Shown: piece by piece, positions 12,644 to 13,433 of the stretch
Numbering within the stretch: position 1 is the first letter of the stretch
How the letters are laid out: each line of letters starts with the position of its first letter
DNA from: Chloroflexota bacterium
GTDB taxonomy: Bacteria; Chloroflexota; Anaerolineae; 4572-78; J111
Assembly: GCA_003695455.1 (NCBI GenBank)
Contig: RFJF01000626.1
Coordinates: forward strand, 1 to 13,433
Direction: 5' to 3'
Length of the DNA stretch: 13,433 bases
The notes under the pieces: generated by a model
What the model was told of the DNA's origin: nothing
The model's input: only the letters and a program-made list of their open reading frames with translations
Database searches by the model: none
Made by a program: the position numbers and the translations under genes

Positions 12644-13262
12644 CCACGATATTGTGCGCGCCGGGTTGAGAATGCTGCTTGATGCCCAACCCGACATGGA
12701 AATTGTAGCCGAAGCCGGCTCCGGGGCAGAGGCGCTGCGCGCAGCTTCTACCTGCCGGCCCGACGTTGTTTTGATGGACGTGACCATGCCGGAAATGAAC
12801 GGCATTGAAACCACCCGGCAACTAAAACAACGGTGCCCGGATACCCGCGTGCTGGCGCTCACCATCCATGAAGAGGCCGAATACCTGCTGCAAATGCTTG
12901 AAGCCGGCGCCAGCGGCTACGTACCCAAACGGGCCGCCCCCGATGACCTGCTCAACGCCATCCAGTCTGTTTACCAGGGGCAGGTGTATCTGCACGCATC
13001 GGTAGCCGGCGCGCTGGTTGACAATTATCTTCAGCGCGGCGGCGCGGCAAAACCTGAAAACAACTCCACGCTCACCAGCCGTGAAATCGAGGTTCTCACC
13101 CTCATTGCCCAGGGCCTGACCAACAAACAAATTGGCGAACACCTGGGCATCAGCCCGCGTACCGTGGCCCGCCACCGGGACAACATTTCGGCCAAACTTA
13201 AGCTTTCTACCCGCAGTGACCTGACCCGTTACGCCATTCAGCAGGGATTTGTTTCGGCCTGA
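12612..13262 (+). CDS. NarL/LuxR-family response regulator
   Basis: 216 residues. The receiver domain covers residues 1-120, with D10-D11 in the acidic pocket, phospho-acceptor D56 in V-L-M-D-V-T-M-P, and K in Y-V-P-K-R. A linker precedes a LuxR/GerE helix-turn-helix (about 154-210) with L-T-S-R-E-I-E-V-L, G-L-T-N-K-Q-I-G-E-H-L and T-V-A-R-H-R. I choose ATG 12612 because GGAG at 12599-12602 is nine bases upstream; TTG at 12603 abuts that site. The gene overlaps the kinase by 32 bases, which supports a cognate pair. When phosphorylated it should bind DNA as a dimer. The inverted NarL-type heptamers at 4687-4706 are the best candidate target in this window, but that link is an inference. Confidence 0.94.
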   Translation: MSPITLMLVDDHDIVRAGLRMLLDAQPDMEIVAEAGSGAEALRAASTCRPDVVLMDVTMPEMNGIETTRQLKQRCPDTRVLALTIHEEAEYLLQMLEAGASGYVPKRAAPDDLLNAIQSVYQGQVYLHASVAGALVDNYLQRGGAAKPENNSTLTSREIEVLTLIAQGLTNKQIGEHLGISPRTVARHRDNISAKLKLSTRSDLTRYAIQQGFVSA

Positions 13263-13291
13263 GTTGCCATTCTCCCCGTTTGCTCCATTTG

Positions 13292-13300
13292 TGGTAAAAT
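13292..13300 (+). promoter_or_regulatory. Extended -10 promoter for the truncated gene at the window end
   Basis: TGG followed by TAAAAT (13295-13300) fits an extended -10 (TGn-TAnnnT). No clear -35 is present. The transcription start would be near 13307, 30 bases before the GTG at 13337. Confidence 0.5.
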
Positions 13301-13322
13301 AACGTCTGCTCAATTTTACTGT

Positions 13323-13335
13323 TGGGTCAGACCCA
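13323..13335 (+). promoter_or_regulatory. Palindrome next to the start codon of the last gene
   Basis: TGGGTC-a-GACCCA is a perfect palindrome ending one base before GTG 13337, and CACGTG (13334-13339) overlaps the start. It could be an operator or a very small leader hairpin. Function is unknown. Confidence 0.3.
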
Positions 13336-13336
13336 C

Positions 13337-13433
13337 GTGAAACCATTTAGTCGAATTCAAAATAAATTGCTCATTGCATTTTTGGTGGTGGTGCTGTTGC
13401 CACTGGTGGGCACCGGGCTGTACGGCAACTGGA
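13337..13433 (+). CDS. N-terminus of a membrane protein, probably a sensor kinase or other signalling protein (3' end outside window)
   Basis: Only the first 32 codons are present, from GTG 13337 to the window end. The N-terminus is basic (M-K-P-F-S-R-I-Q-N-K-L), followed by a hydrophobic stretch L-L-I-A-F-L-V-V-V-L-L-P-L-V-G-T-G-L-Y. This is the usual shape of the first membrane helix of histidine kinases and related HAMP/GAF signalling proteins. An upstream extended -10 promoter and its position after a two-component pair agree with a signalling role, but no domain is visible. No good ribosome binding site is seen before the GTG, so the start is moderately certain. Confidence 0.6.
   Translation, partial: MKPFSRIQNKLLIAFLVVVLLPLVGTGLYGNW

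Noticed and set aside
1..13433. Insertion sequences, phage genes, CRISPR arrays or attachment sites
   Set aside because: No transposase, integrase, regularly spaced repeats or long terminal repeats were seen. The only long DNA repeats are within the duplicated octaheme genes, and the tRNA has no adjacent copy of its 3' end.

Overview
The window is about 13.4 kb, moderately GC-rich, densely coding, and looks chromosomal and bacterial. The RpoC tail, the small S21 protein, the LspA and RluD sequences, and the mix of a collagen-stalked lipoprotein with large multiheme cytochromes suggest a Chloroflexota member (Anaerolineae/Ardenticatenia/Caldilineae-like, possibly uncultured). This assignment rests on recognising protein style, not on a search. 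No mobile element, CRISPR array or phage gene is visible.

Layout. Positions 1-1055 hold the 3' end of rpoC, followed by a run of small hairpins, a terminator and rpsU (1199-1396). A bidirectional terminator (1417-1447) separates rpsU from the convergent lspA-rluD pair (2882 down to 1457). Divergent promoters at 2903-3007 serve lspA and a small coiled-coil membrane protein (3031-3330). Two tandem receiver-only response regulators (3594-4367) follow, then tRNA-Arg(UCU) (4422-4494) with its own promoter and a strong terminator.

Core of interest (4533-11033). After a 409-bp regulatory gap comes a compact four-gene operon of secreted or membrane multiheme c-type cytochromes. It holds an octaheme protein (402 aa), a paralogous octaheme lipoprotein on a 13-triplet collagen-like stalk (416 aa), a 13-heme protein with a C-terminal membrane anchor (605 aa), and a NapC/NrfH-like membrane-anchored cytochrome with seven CXXCH motifs plus one CX3CH and one CX4CH motif (562 aa). 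That is up to 38 hemes. No CXXCK motif and no recognisable terminal reductase is present. The simplest reading is a quinol-to-surface electron conduit: the NapC/NrfH-like protein oxidises menaquinol, the 13-heme protein relays electrons along the membrane face, and the two octaheme proteins carry them outward. The gap upstream holds two near-perfect CRP/FNR-family palindromes exactly 22 bp apart with a -10 element at class-II distance, an inverted pair of NarL-type heptamers, a structured leader, and a small hairpin around the ribosome binding site of the first cytochrome.

Positions 11147-13262 encode a NarX/DegS-type sensor kinase with a seven-helix membrane sensor and an overlapping NarL/LuxR response regulator. 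These are plausible regulators of the cytochrome operon. The window ends in the first 97 bases of a new membrane protein (13337 onward).
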